DNA of 64,000 nucleotides from Cyanoderma ruficeps (taxonomy: Eukaryota > Chordata > Aves > Passeriformes > Timaliidae): NCBI GenBank assembly GCA_008694505.1, contig VZDJ01007755.1:5916936-5980935 (forward strand), given 5' to 3'. Both the position numbers and the translations under genes were made by a program. A model generated the notes under the pieces. That model was not told the DNA's origin. It did no database searches and saw nothing but the letters and a program-made list of their open reading frames with translations. Positions 1-13,732 of the stretch are shown here, piece after piece (within the stretch, counting starts at the first letter, position 1; each line of letters opens with the position of its first letter).

Positions 1-1039
1 TTTCAATGTTCTTTCTGTGCCGTGTTCACCACCTAAAGCAATGCTAGGCAACAGTCAGTGCTGCTCATTGCATAATCACTCAGAATCAAGGCTTTTGTCA
101 GTTTGGCAGCATTAAATGTCACATAAACTTTGTACTTTTTGCTACACGAAATACATGCTTGTACTCTCTGCAACAGCTCTCTCATTTCCACAACGCATCC
201 TCCCTTCAGTTCACACTTTTTATTCCTCACTACCTGGTTTGACTGCCACCTTAACTCTGCCTACAAAACAGCTTTAAAAGATAGCAGTAGAAAAATGGTT
301 TCTGATGTCCGTGTAGGTGCAAGAAAAGCAGAGCATTAATGAGTGCAGTTTCTCAGTCTTTCCAGTGTCATTAGCCAAGCATGGATATCACACTGTGGAC
401 ATAGTACCAGGTCACTTTTCAGCTCGTTTGGCATCCTGTGTATTTTCATCTGCTCCCACTACAGACCCTAACAAGAGGAGTCTGAGGTTTACCAGTGAGG
501 TTAACTGCCTGAGTAGTTCTTCCCTGCCTTTTCCAAAAGATTATTCTAAATTGTGTTTTCAGGCACCACAGCATCAGTCTGCAAGCTTGTGATTTCTTCA
601 CTCTCTGCTTCTACTTCTTAAAAATTTGCTCTGATTATTTTTTTCAGGGCCAAGAGTGGGGAAAAGTTTTCTCTGAATTTGCTAAAACTCCAGTTCACAG
701 GAAGGTGTGACCCCATTTCTCAACAGCCTCAGATTAAAAAGCCATACAAATTTTCATTTTCCTCTTTCTTTTCAAATTGGGTTAAAGTCACACATTAAGT
801 ACTGCTATATGAAGTCTTAAATGAATTAGGTTTTTTTCCACCCAGAGACTGGAGAATCCTCTGTCATATCTCTGGAGGTCATTAAATTTGCTAGGTGGGT
901 ACAGGATGGTCAGTCTGTACCTTCTTTGAAGGCTTCCCATTGAGAACTCTTCCCACCTAATTGCAGGCAACAGCATTTCCTCCTTATTAAACTCCAAGCA
1001 CTGGGTACCAGTGCAAATTTGCAAATTACTTGGTGTCAT

Positions 1040-1105
1040 TAACCTCGACTTTAGCAAGACTTTAGGCACAGTGGCATGTATTGTCCTTCTAGCAAATTGG
1101 AGAGG
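1040..1105 (+). mobile_element. Possible degraded LINE reverse transcriptase fragment
   Basis: The plus strand reads INLDFSKTLGTVACIVLLAN, which resembles the CR1/LINE reverse transcriptase motif with core LDFSKAFDTV. About 100 nt later a CATGATTCTGTGG string (1199-1211) resembles a CR1 tail. The stretch is short and no other reverse transcriptase block is visible, so chance similarity is possible. Confidence 0.3.
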
Positions 1106-1940
1106 TTTTATTTGGAGTTTGTTTGGAGTCCTTAGTTCTAATTTCAAAGTTTGCCCCTCTAAGCTATGAACAGGATCTGATCTTCCAAACTTACTTACCC
1201 CATGATTCTGTGGTATTTCTAGGTTAAGGTATGTATGCATCTCGAGTTGTTAGACTGTTCCTGCCCTGCCATGTTCCACACTTACTGTTGGCTGATCACT
1301 GGTTACTCAGGGCTTCAGGTTACAGCTTCCATTTAGAGCTGAAGCCTTTTGTCATCTTTATAATATGGCACAGGAATGGGCAGGAAGGTAAGGCTTATTT
1401 ATTATCTGCTTTGCTGCAAAACCCATATTGCGAGCATAAGTGACAGCAATAAACAAAAGAAAATAACCTGTTCAGACCAGGAGAAAATCTATACCACTAA
1501 TTCCCTGCATTGAACAGTTGTCCCAAGAATGAAGGATTTCCTTGTTATTAGGAAAGTGCCAGGTGAAGAGAAGTTATCAGAAAAGCTGCATTCCCTATTA
1601 GCTGCTACAGAATGCTGCACATGTGCAATGCATATTAATCCCACTTAGGTCCATCAGCTCAATTAAAACCTCCCCATTATTGAAATCTATAATAGGCACA
1701 GACAGGTATCTGAGCTTAGTAAAGAGTGCTCATTTATGCTGCTCACTGGAGAGCTCTCCAGTAGTGCTAGGTTATTTCTGTAAGGAAGTAAAAAAATTTT
1801 GCTGAATATCCAGAAATTTGAAAAATATTTGGAGATTATAACCAAGGCCAATGTTTGTTTGCAAGCGTTAGTGAGCAGCTAGTAGTATTACTGGATGCTT
1901 TGCAGATACTTCATCTGGGTTCTTGGTTGAGGTTTTTTTG

Positions 1941-1960
1941 TTTGGTTGGTTGGTTGGTTT
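1941..1960. repeat. (TTGG)n microsatellite
   Basis: TTTGGTTGGTTGGTTGGTTT, four TTGG units flanked by T runs. Confidence 0.85.
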
Positions 1961-3199
1961 TTTGTTGTATTTTTTGCTTTTGCCAATGCCACACTTTTAT
2001 CATATATATACTGTAATGTGCATGTACAGTACATCTTTGCACAAAAATTGAAGATAAAGTCCACTGACAACACACTTAGAATGCAGAGGTTACATTAATA
2101 TATTTCCCGACTTCTGAGAGGATCTGGCTGTGAAGGTCAGTTCGTCACTTACTGGTAATTGGCACTATCAGCTTCAAAATTTTAAGAATAAAAAGTTAAA
2201 AACCTTTTTTTTTTTGTCTTCCCAATTTGCCTCCTCTAGGCATTATGTTGCTTTAATTTTTTAGTTGCATCTTAGGTGCACTGTGTTGTACATCCCGGGA
2301 GATCTCTTAAATAGGTTCTGCTATTTGTACTGATTGAGTTGTGAATGGGTTCAGACTATGAAAGTCTACTCAGTGTGAAACCCACCACAGCATACAGCAA
2401 ATTCCTCGCTCAAAGTGATAATTGAACAATTGATTTTCTCAATAATAAAGAGCAAGGAAACCTCCTAACAGAAAAATAGAGAAGTTAAACAACTTGCCAG
2501 CATCAAAACACAGTCAGACCACAGAAGATAATTGAAGTACTTCAACTGCCCAGTACTTCAGTCTGTGTCCATAAAACAGAAGTGCCACTTGTTAAGGTAG
2601 CTTAATTTCTGACAAAGAAGTTGTGAAGCACCTTGATTGTTGAAATTATTCTGGGAAAAGAAGGTTTATTATGAAAGATTATAACAGCAATTTAAGCACT
2701 ACAGTCAAGATGAAGGGAAACATCAGGTGTTTGTTTTCAAACAAATACAAGTAAGATGGTCAAAATAAAAGTATGGCTGTGATTTGTAGAAAAGTAAAAA
2801 CGTTTTAAAAACTTTGGAATTCAGTTTGTGATAAAATCACATATTCTGGGAAAAAAAATTCAAGGAAGTGTGTACTGAAACACCCAGAATCTACTTCTAA
2901 AAAAGTATTTGAAGGACCTGTCTGAAATTTGAGAAGGTTAAAAGCTGCTTTAATGTTGTGGACATGAAAATATACCCACAATTTTTCTGCAAATGAGACT
3001 GAGGCAGGAAAGCATAACACCAGCAGTGTGGGAATCCACAGAACCCACGATGGAGAAACCAGGGCGGACAAACAACCCACGCAAAATAATATCTGCCATT
3101 TCTAAAAGGATCCCTCCACACAGGCATTTAAAAGCATCAGCAGAGATCTGTAGAGGAAGGAACACACTTCTTCATGGCAACCAAGGAAAACAGCATAGC

Positions 3200-3532
3200 A
3201 TCATCATGGAATATCCTGAGTTGGAAGAGATCCACAAGGATCAGTAAAGTCCAGCTCCCGGCCCTGCACAACACCACTCCCAAGAGTCACACCAGGGAGT
3301 GTGGCTGAGAGCATTGTCCAAAGGCTTCTTTAACTCTGTCAGGCTTGGTGCTGTGACCACTGCCCTGGAGAGCCTGTTCCAGTGCCCAAACACCCTCTGG
3401 ATAAAAAACCTTTTCCTTATATCCAGCCTTAACCTCCGCAGACACACCTTCAGGCCATTCCCTTGGATCCTGAAACTGGTTACCATAAAGAAGAGATCAG
3501 TGCCTTCCCCTCCTCTTCCCTGTCTACCTGAA
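3200..3532 (-). mobile_element. CR1 LINE, 3' end fragment
   Basis: The minus strand encodes a degraded CR1 ORF2 C-terminus, with RRLRLDIRKRFFIQRVFGHW, NRLSRAVVTAPSLTELKKPL and DNAL. It is followed by the CR1 3' region read on plus as GGAATATCCTGAGTTGGAAG (the element's 3' end is near 3200). The copy is 5'-truncated near 3532, as most CR1 insertions are. It lies in the same orientation as CLVS1 in intron 3. Premature stops and substitutions show it is dead. Confidence 0.9.
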
Positions 3533-6500
3533 GGTTTATGGAACACAACTGATTTTCCGTGATATTTAGGTGTACCAGAGACACCAGTATTAGCAAAGAC
3601 AATTCACTTTTGCTAGAAGTGAAACTCTGGTCATATAGAAGTTAACTTTTATTATATAACAAATTTATGCCAGTATGTGTTTGGGCAAGGAATAATATTA
3701 AAATTTATGGAAAAGTTACAATTTCTAATAGTACCGGAAGTAAAAAAATGTTTATTATTGAGCTGCAAAGATGCCAGCTTCTGGATCTCAGAGACTGAAT
3801 TCATGCAATGGACAGACAATTGTCGGTAGCAACTAAAAAGGAACATAAGGATGTTTCTGGGAAATAAAGGAACTCTCAACAGAGTATGAAATAGAGATGA
3901 AAGGGTCAAGATGGTCCACAGCTCATCTACCCAGGAAAGTTTCTTTTGCCATAATTTGGGCTACAATAACAAAAGCCTGTTGCTCTTGGGAGAAAAATAT
4001 AATGAAGAAGAACAAGTGAATGTATTGTGCTCACAGATCATGTAGGAAGCAAGCAAAACATTGAAATATTTCATTTGCATATGAATGACCTGAAAATAGC
4101 ATCTATTGCAATGTCTCTAATGAGAAACTGAAAAGGCAGTAATACTCTGGGAGGTGACCTTATGAAACTGAAGCATCCATATATGCATGATCATAATCTC
4201 TTCATGAAATTATTTCCTTGCAATGCCATTGGGTTGCGCTTGGAGCCACAAGGCTTTTTCTTGGAAATACAAAATATTTGACAGTGTAAACAGTACTAAG
4301 TTACACACAAATTATTAAATATTGGGGGGAAGTGTAAAAAAATCCCATCTGGAGGCCTCAACGAACTCAGAAATTCTGACATAAACTAAACAAATTAAGA
4401 TGTATAGTGTAAAGACATATTCCAGTGGAACTCCCTGGGAATGTCTCCCCCAGCAGACTCCTCACATGACAGAGCCATAAGGAAATTTGCACCTATCAAG
4501 CTGCCTGCAGCAGCAGCTTGAGAGGGCTTCTAAGACACATCTAGGAAGGGTAGGTCACAACCCAGTCTGCATTAACACTGTGAAATTACCATGGCACCAG
4601 TGATGCACTGGAGATCACCTGAACTCTGAAGACAAGATGCCTGTGCTTGTCAGGCAGCTGTCAGAGTCACTTTGGTCTCACAGGTATCCTGAGACAGACA
4701 GAGCAAAGCAGCAAGTCCAGTATGGTTTGTGAAATGTGATAAAGGTGGGAAGCAGTCATGCCAATGTGCAGTGAACTTGTCCCGGGTGCAAGTGACACTG
4801 CTGCGCCAGATGGACACAAGCTGAGGTGGAATAGGTTTTCTCATCTGAGACAGCTGAGCTCAAGCACCTGAGACAGCAGGAACTGAAGGACCTGGTTGTG
4901 GCAGAAATGACAGCATGGATATTAAAGCTGAGATCCAAGGGTCTGTGTGATGCTACAGCACACCTCAGGAGTTAATTGAACCTTGATAGCTGATGGTCTT
5001 TGAGATTCTGGATTGTGTGAGAAATCACTGATGGTGTGGCTAGAAAGGGGAGTTGGGGGAAAATAACAGACTTCCAGGGGGACCTTAAAATAGACATTTG
5101 GCCATAAGTGATTACTGGTTCCTTTCCTACTTCCATCGATCCAGCATGATAGATTTATTACCCCCTCTGTTGCTGTGCTCACAGCTTGGAGTGGAAATGT
5201 GAAACAGCACTTTCTTCCTATTTCCTTTAAAAGTGGCAGGAGCAGCCTCTTTTCTCTTGCGGGGGATAGGATAAGGTCTCCCACAATTGCTTACAAAAAA
5301 CACATCAGTAGGAAGCAAAAGTAACAAAAAGAATACAAGAAGGAGGCAGTAAATATGTTCTCCCCAATGGCATTTTCACAACAGGATAATTTCTCTGGCT
5401 TCAGATCCCCTGATCATAACGGCAAACCATCTGGTTGTGGAAAGAGGACACTTCAAGAAAGGATATTTGGCTTAGTCATCCTGTCACATCACAGCTCTGC
5501 AGGGTTTCTTTATTCTAGTAAAGAGGTTTTCATTTTTAATCCTGTTTCTGCACTCTTTAAAGAAACATTTAGATGTTGTTTTCATAGTTTAATCTGACAA
5601 TTCTTTTAAAAAGCATCATGAGATAAATAACCAAGCATCCCACAGAAGTATAAAGCTAGTAGTACCAGCAACTGCAGTAACAATAAAGCACAACTGCACT
5701 TAAAGTATTATGGAATCCAAAAGACAGTTTAAAGCATGCATAGACTCTTTACAATAGGAATATCAGCCATGTTTAACACCCGTGACAACCCAGGATATGC
5801 ACAACACTGGCATTTACAGGGATGGAGGACTCAGCAGATCTAACTCCTCTCCAGGATGCAGTCCCAATCATGGCCCTGTGTGGGCTAAGTTCATAGGGCC
5901 AGCTCCTCCCTGTGTGACTGGACCTGTCCTATGCTCATGGATGCATACACATGCATGTTACACAGTCCTTCATTTTCTCTCTGACCTTCCCTCTTTCCTC
6001 CTCTGGCTTCTTCTCTCTGAGCTGGCAGTGTAATATGGACAAGTTGGAGGCAGAGGTGCAGTCTAGTGGGACACTATTGTTTCATTTCTCTGCCTTCTGC
6101 TGACTTTTCCTATTCCTTCAAAAAAATCCCTCTCTAGTAGATAAGTAGTATTTGTTTCTGTTATTCTCCAAAGCTTGCAATAAGTTTCAGACTCCAAACA
6201 AAGATCTGGTGCTAATGTTCATGTGCCTTTTTGGTGCCTTTCCCCCCTCAACTTGTTGTCATTCCTTTACACTTCCTAACATTCATGGTCCTCTTCTGGC
6301 TCAGCTAAGTTTGTTGAAACAAAATCCGTGACAATATATTTGTGTGCATTTTGTCTTTCACTTTGATTGACTTCACATGTGTTTTTAGAGCTACAGGTCA
6401 AAAGCTTCATTGCCCCCGCTGCTTTATAAAGCATTCTTCTAAGTAAATAGAACACACCGCAGACATGCCTGATCATCCTAGCAAAGTATGAAGCTATCCA

Positions 6501-9500
6501 CACCAGCTGGAAGCTGAAGAAAACAGCACCTGCCTGCACACAACAATTCTGTGTAAATCTAGAGGCAAAATGAAAAACTTTGCCTCTGCTCAGACATAGG
6601 AAAATTTACTGTGAAGGGAAGCTCAGCATGTGAAAACAAGCGTTTCTGAAAAAGCAGGAGAGGTTACTGTCCCATCACTGCTCGTAACTTCCTGGAAGCT
6701 GCTGGTTATTATGCCTTGTGGAACCTGGTCCTCTGAGGGTCCCTATAACATTACACATTATTCTCTCACATAAGGATGGCTTAGGTGAACCTGGTATTTC
6801 TGCCCTGAGACATTAAGGAGTGTTTATGATCCACAGCTGTGGAAAACTCCAAAATGAGGGGTGGATACTAATATGTGCCCATCTCTGAGAGTTCTCCAAG
6901 TGTACATCCATGAGGTTTGAGTTCCCCAAACCAATCTCTGCAGAATTGTGCTGGGTTAACAATAGCTACACCATCATTTTTCACCTCCCTCAATTAAAAC
7001 ATGGTAATAATTAAATTCTTATTAATTTATATCTGTTCAATCATATGTTTATTCTCTAAGTGTTTATAAGAAAACATCTTCTCTTGTGCTGAGTATTTTA
7101 GAAGACAGGTAACTGAATAAAATGTTAACACCTAGCACTTGCTCATTTTACACAGAGAAGTATGGACAGTGCTTTCTCTGTTTAGACGAGGATCTGGATA
7201 TAACACTTGTCAGTGCATGAAGCAGTGAAATTTGCTGTGCATTACTTTTTTTTTCTGCCTGATGAGTGTCTTGGCTTTATGACAGATTTTAATGCCAGTA
7301 GAAATTGTAGCTCCAAAGTACAGTCCCAGCTCTAATGGCTTCAGGCTACAGATTTGTTTGTCAAAGCAACAAAGTTCTGAATGACTCCGGCCTCAAGGTT
7401 CTGACTCCAGTGAGCAGAATTAGGAACTTCTCCATCTAATTCTTCTTCCCCTCTGGTTTTCTCAGATTAAGCTTTGCTTCAGCCTTGCATTGGTTTTGCT
7501 TGTTTTGTAGTATATAATACAGGTCAAGTATGTTTTGATGGCTGACAGAACAGGAGGGAAGACCTGAGCCATGAGTTTTTGCTGTGCTATTCGGTATTGT
7601 GTTGTGACTCCAGACATGCTGACAAACACAGCAAGGATTAGGTGGGTTTCATTGGTGAGCCAGGGGGCTGGAGAGGTGGCAGATATGGCTTTGCATTTTA
7701 AACATGAGAGCTGCACATGCCCTCCCCTTAAGATCTTGATATTTCTTTTCATACTTTGTGGTATCAGACTTTGAGGAAACATCTGCAATATTAAGGCAGA
7801 GTATTTTAAAAGCTGCCTTCACTGTCATGGGTTTGGAATGATGAAGTAATCTGACATTTAAATGGAACTAACACGGAATGCTGATTGTGTGATATCTTGA
7901 AGGACTGTGTTTACTGGTAGGTTCCCACAAAGGAGAGCTGAGAGTTCATCTTAATGTGAGACCACCAGAGGGAATATTCATCAAACAAAATGAAAGGGAT
8001 CAAACAGTCTGGCAGAAGAGTTTCATGATGGCTCGACGCCTTGGACATTTGCATGAGAATCTGCTCACCTTCGGCTTTACTTTTCATTAAACCAAAGTGT
8101 ACATTGAAAACTCTGCCTTGCCACCTTTGCAACCCCTCTCCAGTGAGTCCATGTTCTGGGAAATTTCTCAAGCTACCTTCCCTCTAAGATTGCCTTCTAA
8201 CTTCTTCCTTCGTGCTCCCTCCTGTGCTCTTCAAAGGGTATTTTGCTCTGGCAACATTTAAAGGTGGGCCTGCACAGGTGATCAATGACCCAGGTGTCCT
8301 CAGGTGTGGTACATGAATGTTACCTGGTCTTTTTGTTGTCAGGGAAAGCAGGAAATACAGGAGCAGGAAATTTCCCGTCACACAACTAGATCTGAACATT
8401 GCTTCCTTCTCTTCCATCCTTTGACCTTGTTTGTGTTAATGATGGCTGACACCAGTGTGGTCTCTGATGCCTTTTATTTGCCTCTGAGTAATTAACAACA
8501 GGACAAATACTCAGGAGCTCAACATTTTCTTGCTCAAATTCAATTTTTGAAAAAAAGTTTCATAAAAGAATAGCAAGGTCTTTGCCGAGCCAAATCCAGA
8601 AAATCCAACACTATATCTCTGGCAGTGGCTAAAGGAAGTAGTAAAAAAACAGGACAAAATTGGATGCATTCACAGAGTACTCTCAGTGTTCAGTTAAGGG
8701 CTTCCTGTGTTTGCTTTTTTCCTGAAAGATCTTCTTCTGCTTCAAATGACGTCACTAATGACAACTAGGTCATAATTCTCCAATCTATGGATTAAAAAAA
8801 TAAGAATTAACTAAAGTGATGGAAATTTTGAAGATGTTTTATACCTTAGGAGTTCAGTTAGCCTGCCTGGGAATAAATTGCAAGGTTTAGCTTTCTCTAT
8901 CAAAACATTTCTTACTAAAACAGAAAGTACACAGTCATCTGCAATGCTGTCCTGGGCTTGTTATGAAAAAGGGAAGGGGACATCATCATGATTTCGTTTT
9001 CTTCAGTTTTGCCTTTTCAGCATATTTTAGTACTGCCACAGTCAATAGATAATCACTTGATTCTCTGAAATATTTTTTGGGACTCTTTTGATCTTGTAGG
9101 GGGATTTTCCACTGGAAAAAATAACAAAAACATTTATTTGGGAGTGGCCAAGCCTATTATTTTCCTGAGAGCATGAATTGGGATCCCAAATTTTGTATAT
9201 CAAGTTCTTTCAGTTCCTCTTCCTTCATGCCCCAAGTCAGGTACCATCCTGTGAGTAACACCATGTGTGCTCCAGGAATATTTCAATGGTAGCCGGGAAA
9301 ATTTTACATGACTCCTCAGACACCAGTGAATCCTGTGAGAACTCTGAACTCCCATGCAGTGCTTAAACAACAAGATACAAAAACTTATTTAAAAAAAAAA
9401 ATCAGTATCTTCATCGTCACATTGGTTATGCTGCATATATTGTAGATAAATTTGCAAGTCATCTTTGGAGCTGAGAGCTGCTGAGCAGATTTCACAGTGT

Positions 9501-12500
9501 GACAATGACCTCAGGACCCAACTGTAGCCCATCTCCTTGGACTACCTGAGAACCTGACCTGGCTCAGCACTCTGGTGTTGAACATTTACAAGTACAAACT
9601 GTGTCTTTTCAGAACACTTGCTTGTTTTTCATTAGGTTGACATTTCCTTTTTAGATTCACTTCCAAGCCTGAGGCATGTGGGCTTTCTAAGGTGAAAAAG
9701 GGTTGAATAAAAGCTGATGATTGATTGTAAGAAAACAATTTGCAAGGAAAGGGAAAACAACAGCCTGTCACTTCACCTAGAAGCACTTGCTATTGGAAAG
9801 CTCAGCACCTGCCATTCTTCGACATTCTGCAGCAGTGCTTCTGGACCTCCTGATATCGGCAAGTGTGTGGTAGAACTCAGTGTAAAGTAAAAGGGCTGAA
9901 AAAGGTATTAAAGCTATCTCAGTTTCCCAAAATACAATATATTCAAGAATTCCTTACAATTTGTTATATGTCTAGAATGCTAGAGGGAAATGCTGACTCT
10001 GATGAGATTGTGAGAACTACGGTAACTTGTAGAAGGTAGAATATATCCCTTCTTATAGTGCTCTTTATTTTTGCAGCTGTCTTTATTCCTGGGAATGCAA
10101 TAAAGTGTATTTTCAAAAATTCCACTAAAACCACTGTTTCACTTACAGATACATAACACACTTTCTGTACAGTACCAAAACAGGTGAAAATAGAAACAAG
10201 CAGTTGTTAAAAAAAAAAAATCTATTATTGTAAGACAGAATGCCTCATCCATAAAACCCTTTAGGGTTTAGGAAAAAATCAACAACCCACAACACCCATA
10301 AAGTTTAATTCAGCCTCTTAGTGGAAACAATTCACTGAAGCCTTCCAGAATGCTGGAGGGTTGCAGTGCTTTGCTGAGAGAAGCAACAGTACAGTTGTTT
10401 TTGCTTACCTAGGGCATATGCACAACCTTCCCTTAGAATCCAAACATGAATATCCTCACCATAGGTCAGACCTCTGCCTCAGGATTTCTCTCTGTTTCCT
10501 GATCTGCAGGGAGCACTTAAATACTCCTCTCCCTTGGCCCTGGCAATATCATTTATTCTGCAAGGTAAACAATCTCCAGACTGGGAAACCACAGGAAGCC
10601 CTTTAAAACACTTAAGCATTCTTACGTGACCATTTAACCCTTTAGATAGGCAAACAAGGAATGATTTTGCTGACAACATGTCAAAATTGAAACTCTGCAT
10701 CCCTCAGTGAAGGACATCTACTCTGCCACCCAGTGCTATCTAGTTTTTAACACTGCAAGGTGATACAACTTAATACCAATTTGTTTCAGGTAGTAATAGT
10801 TGGATCACAACAACAAAACCCCATTTATTTTGGAGGATAATTTCTAGCAACATCAAGCATTTGCTGTCTGAGCCAAAAGTTGTTCAGGAAAGCTACACAG
10901 CTACACCGACGTGAGAACATATTTCAAATAACATATATACACACAGCTCAAGGGGGTTTTCTTAGCTTGGGTGATTGTCACCAGAGAAATTATCCAATTT
11001 TCAGACTAGCACTAGGGAGTGGGGTGATACAGCATCTGTCTGTTTCAACTGTAGAGACAAGACCCATGTGGTCAAAATTTGTTCTTAAAGTGGTTTGTTC
11101 ACTGAAGAAACAAAAGATTGACTGAAATTACTTGTATTTATCTGATGAAGCATCTTGCCAAAAAAAAGGATGAGGAAAAAATCAAGCAAGTGCACAAACT
11201 GAATTATTTCCAAGTTTTGTTTTGATATGTAGCTTCAGTGTGATACAAAAAGGGAGAAAGAAACATTCAAAAATTACATGAAGCCTTTTGCAAGTCAAAA
11301 GAATGAACTGGATGTTTTCTGTTTTGTTTTGACCCACAACAATTGTTTTCCAACTGTAATACTGGGACAATGACTTAGAAAATCAATTTGTTCATCTCTA
11401 GTCATTAAGTGTGTAATGAAGCATTCAGTGTGGTTTGTGGCCACAATGAATAAACAACTTATTCAATGTCATTAACATTTTTGGCCTGTGAACTCAAGAA
11501 CACCCGATAATACTCCTTCTTGTGCAGCTCATGTGAGCTGTCTTCAGTATGAATCACTGTCAAAATTCAAGATAATGTTTTATTTTTATTGAGCGTTTTA
11601 AGTACTTATTTATGCCAGAATCTGAACGAAACAGTCTGGGCAAGGTGGTTTAATGATATACATGTCTTTTTGGCCCATGGAATATTTGTTGGATTGTGCT
11701 GAACTGTCCATTAAACTAATGAGAAAAAAACCAGATATAACCAGGTGTAGCAGGAAAAAAATGTCTGCATTGTCCTGCCAGCCATGTGGTTTTGCTGCAT
11801 TATGTAGATGTCTCCCATACTAAGCCATTGCAGGGATCCTATTGTCACCCTGAGCATGAATTTTAATTAGGCACAGTATAGAATAGTTTAATTATTAAAC
11901 TTATGGCATGTATTTTACATGGAAAAGGTGACATGTACAGCATAAAATTACAATTTGATTTCGAGATCACCTTCTCTGTAATAGCACAGAGGAACTTAGA
12001 TTGGATCCACAATCCATCTAGTCTGCTCTTCTGTGATAAGCTCTCTCAGATACTGATTTTAGTAACGATACTGAAAATACAGCTATTACTCACAGCTCTA
12101 TAGCTGATATATATTCAAAATCTGTCCAGAAAGCAGAAACCCTCAGCACAGTTCAGGCATATGACTTGAATACATGTCAGAGGGTAAGTGCTGTTCCTGC
12201 TGTTTAACACAGAGGAGCTGCAGGCTGTGAAATTCTAGTGCTACGCAGACATGCCTAACTGAAAGCCTTGGAAATTGGGAAGCAATCCTATTCCTCCTTT
12301 TCTTTTCAGTGTTATACAGTAAGGCATTAAACAAGACCTGGCCCATACAAAGTGAGCACAAATAGAAATTGAATGGAAAATACTTCTCTAAAACCAGTCT
12401 GGAAACAGGTGAAAATGCAGCCTGGGAACAACTGAGGGGGCAGCACCAGGGTCAGGTGTTAGTGGTCCATCCAAGTCTTTTGGCTGAGGGTTGAAATAAA

Positions 12501-13680
12501 CATTCCTTTCAATTGTTTCCTATCCCTTCTCATGACAAAGCTGAAGTCCTTCAAGCCTATTTGTAAATATCCACTGGAAACTGGTTTTGCCTGGCAGGGA
12601 AGTGGAGGCAGATCCTCCTATTCAAATAAAAAGCTCCAAAAAACTATATGTCATACATCCAGGCAGAAAGAGATCACAATGAAATCTGGGAAGACGGTAG
12701 GTCTAGGGACGATGAAACCCTGAAATGCTGAGTTAATTTTAAGACATTAGCTCCTACTGGAGAATCCATTCTCTTGTAGGTTCCAAATTATTGGAAGAAA
12801 AATGTATATTGTGTGTCATGTAGCATCTATAGAAATCCCAGAAGACTGTGAGACCCATCCTTGTATTTGCTCTGTGGCAAATGGCTGAAAGCATGGACTT
12901 CATGTGACCAAATGACACATCTGCTTCTCATTCAGAAATGTAATAAAGACAACTTCATTTGCTCACGTGACAGGGACACATTGAGTCACACAAGAAAAGA
13001 GGGAGATACCAGGACCCAGGGAATTGGGACACTAGAGAAAAATTGTCAGAATATTTTTATTTCTGTTTCCCTCACACCTTTCAGAGGGCTATAGCATGGG
13101 TGGGTCTAAAGTTAGAGTTGTTCCTGATTGGATGCTTTTGTTTTATTTATTATCCAGTAGTCCTAACACAACTTTACTTGTTATCTGAACAAACTAACTT
13201 TGAAATTTACTGATATTCTTAAATTAGTCTAAATTTTTAAATGCCTAGAGCTGCTTGGTTGAACTGACTTAAGCAACCCCATAATCCCATTGGCAAATAG
13301 CCTTGATTGCAAATAAATTCAAATCTACTCTTAAAAATCCATCATTCTCTGTTGATACCAGAAATCACCTGCCCGGACACGAGCAGATAAGGGATAAAGT
13401 TTTGCTTTAGTACCAATATTAACAGATGACTTTGAATTAATCGTGTTGGTTATTATCACTTGAAAATTGCACCATCCCCTGTTGAGTTCAATTTCTGATA
13501 TAATGAATACATATCTAAGCATCTTCATTTTCTTTCTTGTCACGGCTGTTTTGCTTGAAACTTTTTTGCCTGGGACATTTAATACATTCAAAATAATCTT
13601 ACAGTCTCTAGTTCACTTAAGACACAAAGATCTAAAATTACTGAGAAAACAATACAACAGAGGTACTACCTAAGTACATT

Positions 13681-13732
13681 ATTTGAAGATATGTAGTTTA
13701 TAAATCATTTGAAGATATGTAGCTTATAAATC
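13681..13732. repeat. 26-bp tandem duplication
   Basis: Two copies of ATTTGAAGATATGTAG[T/C]TT- type sequence (13681-13706 and 13707-13732) with a single T/C difference. In CLVS1 intron 3. Confidence 0.93.

Noticed and set aside
788..1240. 150-codon open frame on the minus strand
   Set aside because: No recognisable family. The opposite strand has a faint LINE-like motif, which would explain it no better than chance.
3241..3546. 101-codon open frame on the minus strand
   Set aside because: CR1 ORF2 C-terminal fragment.
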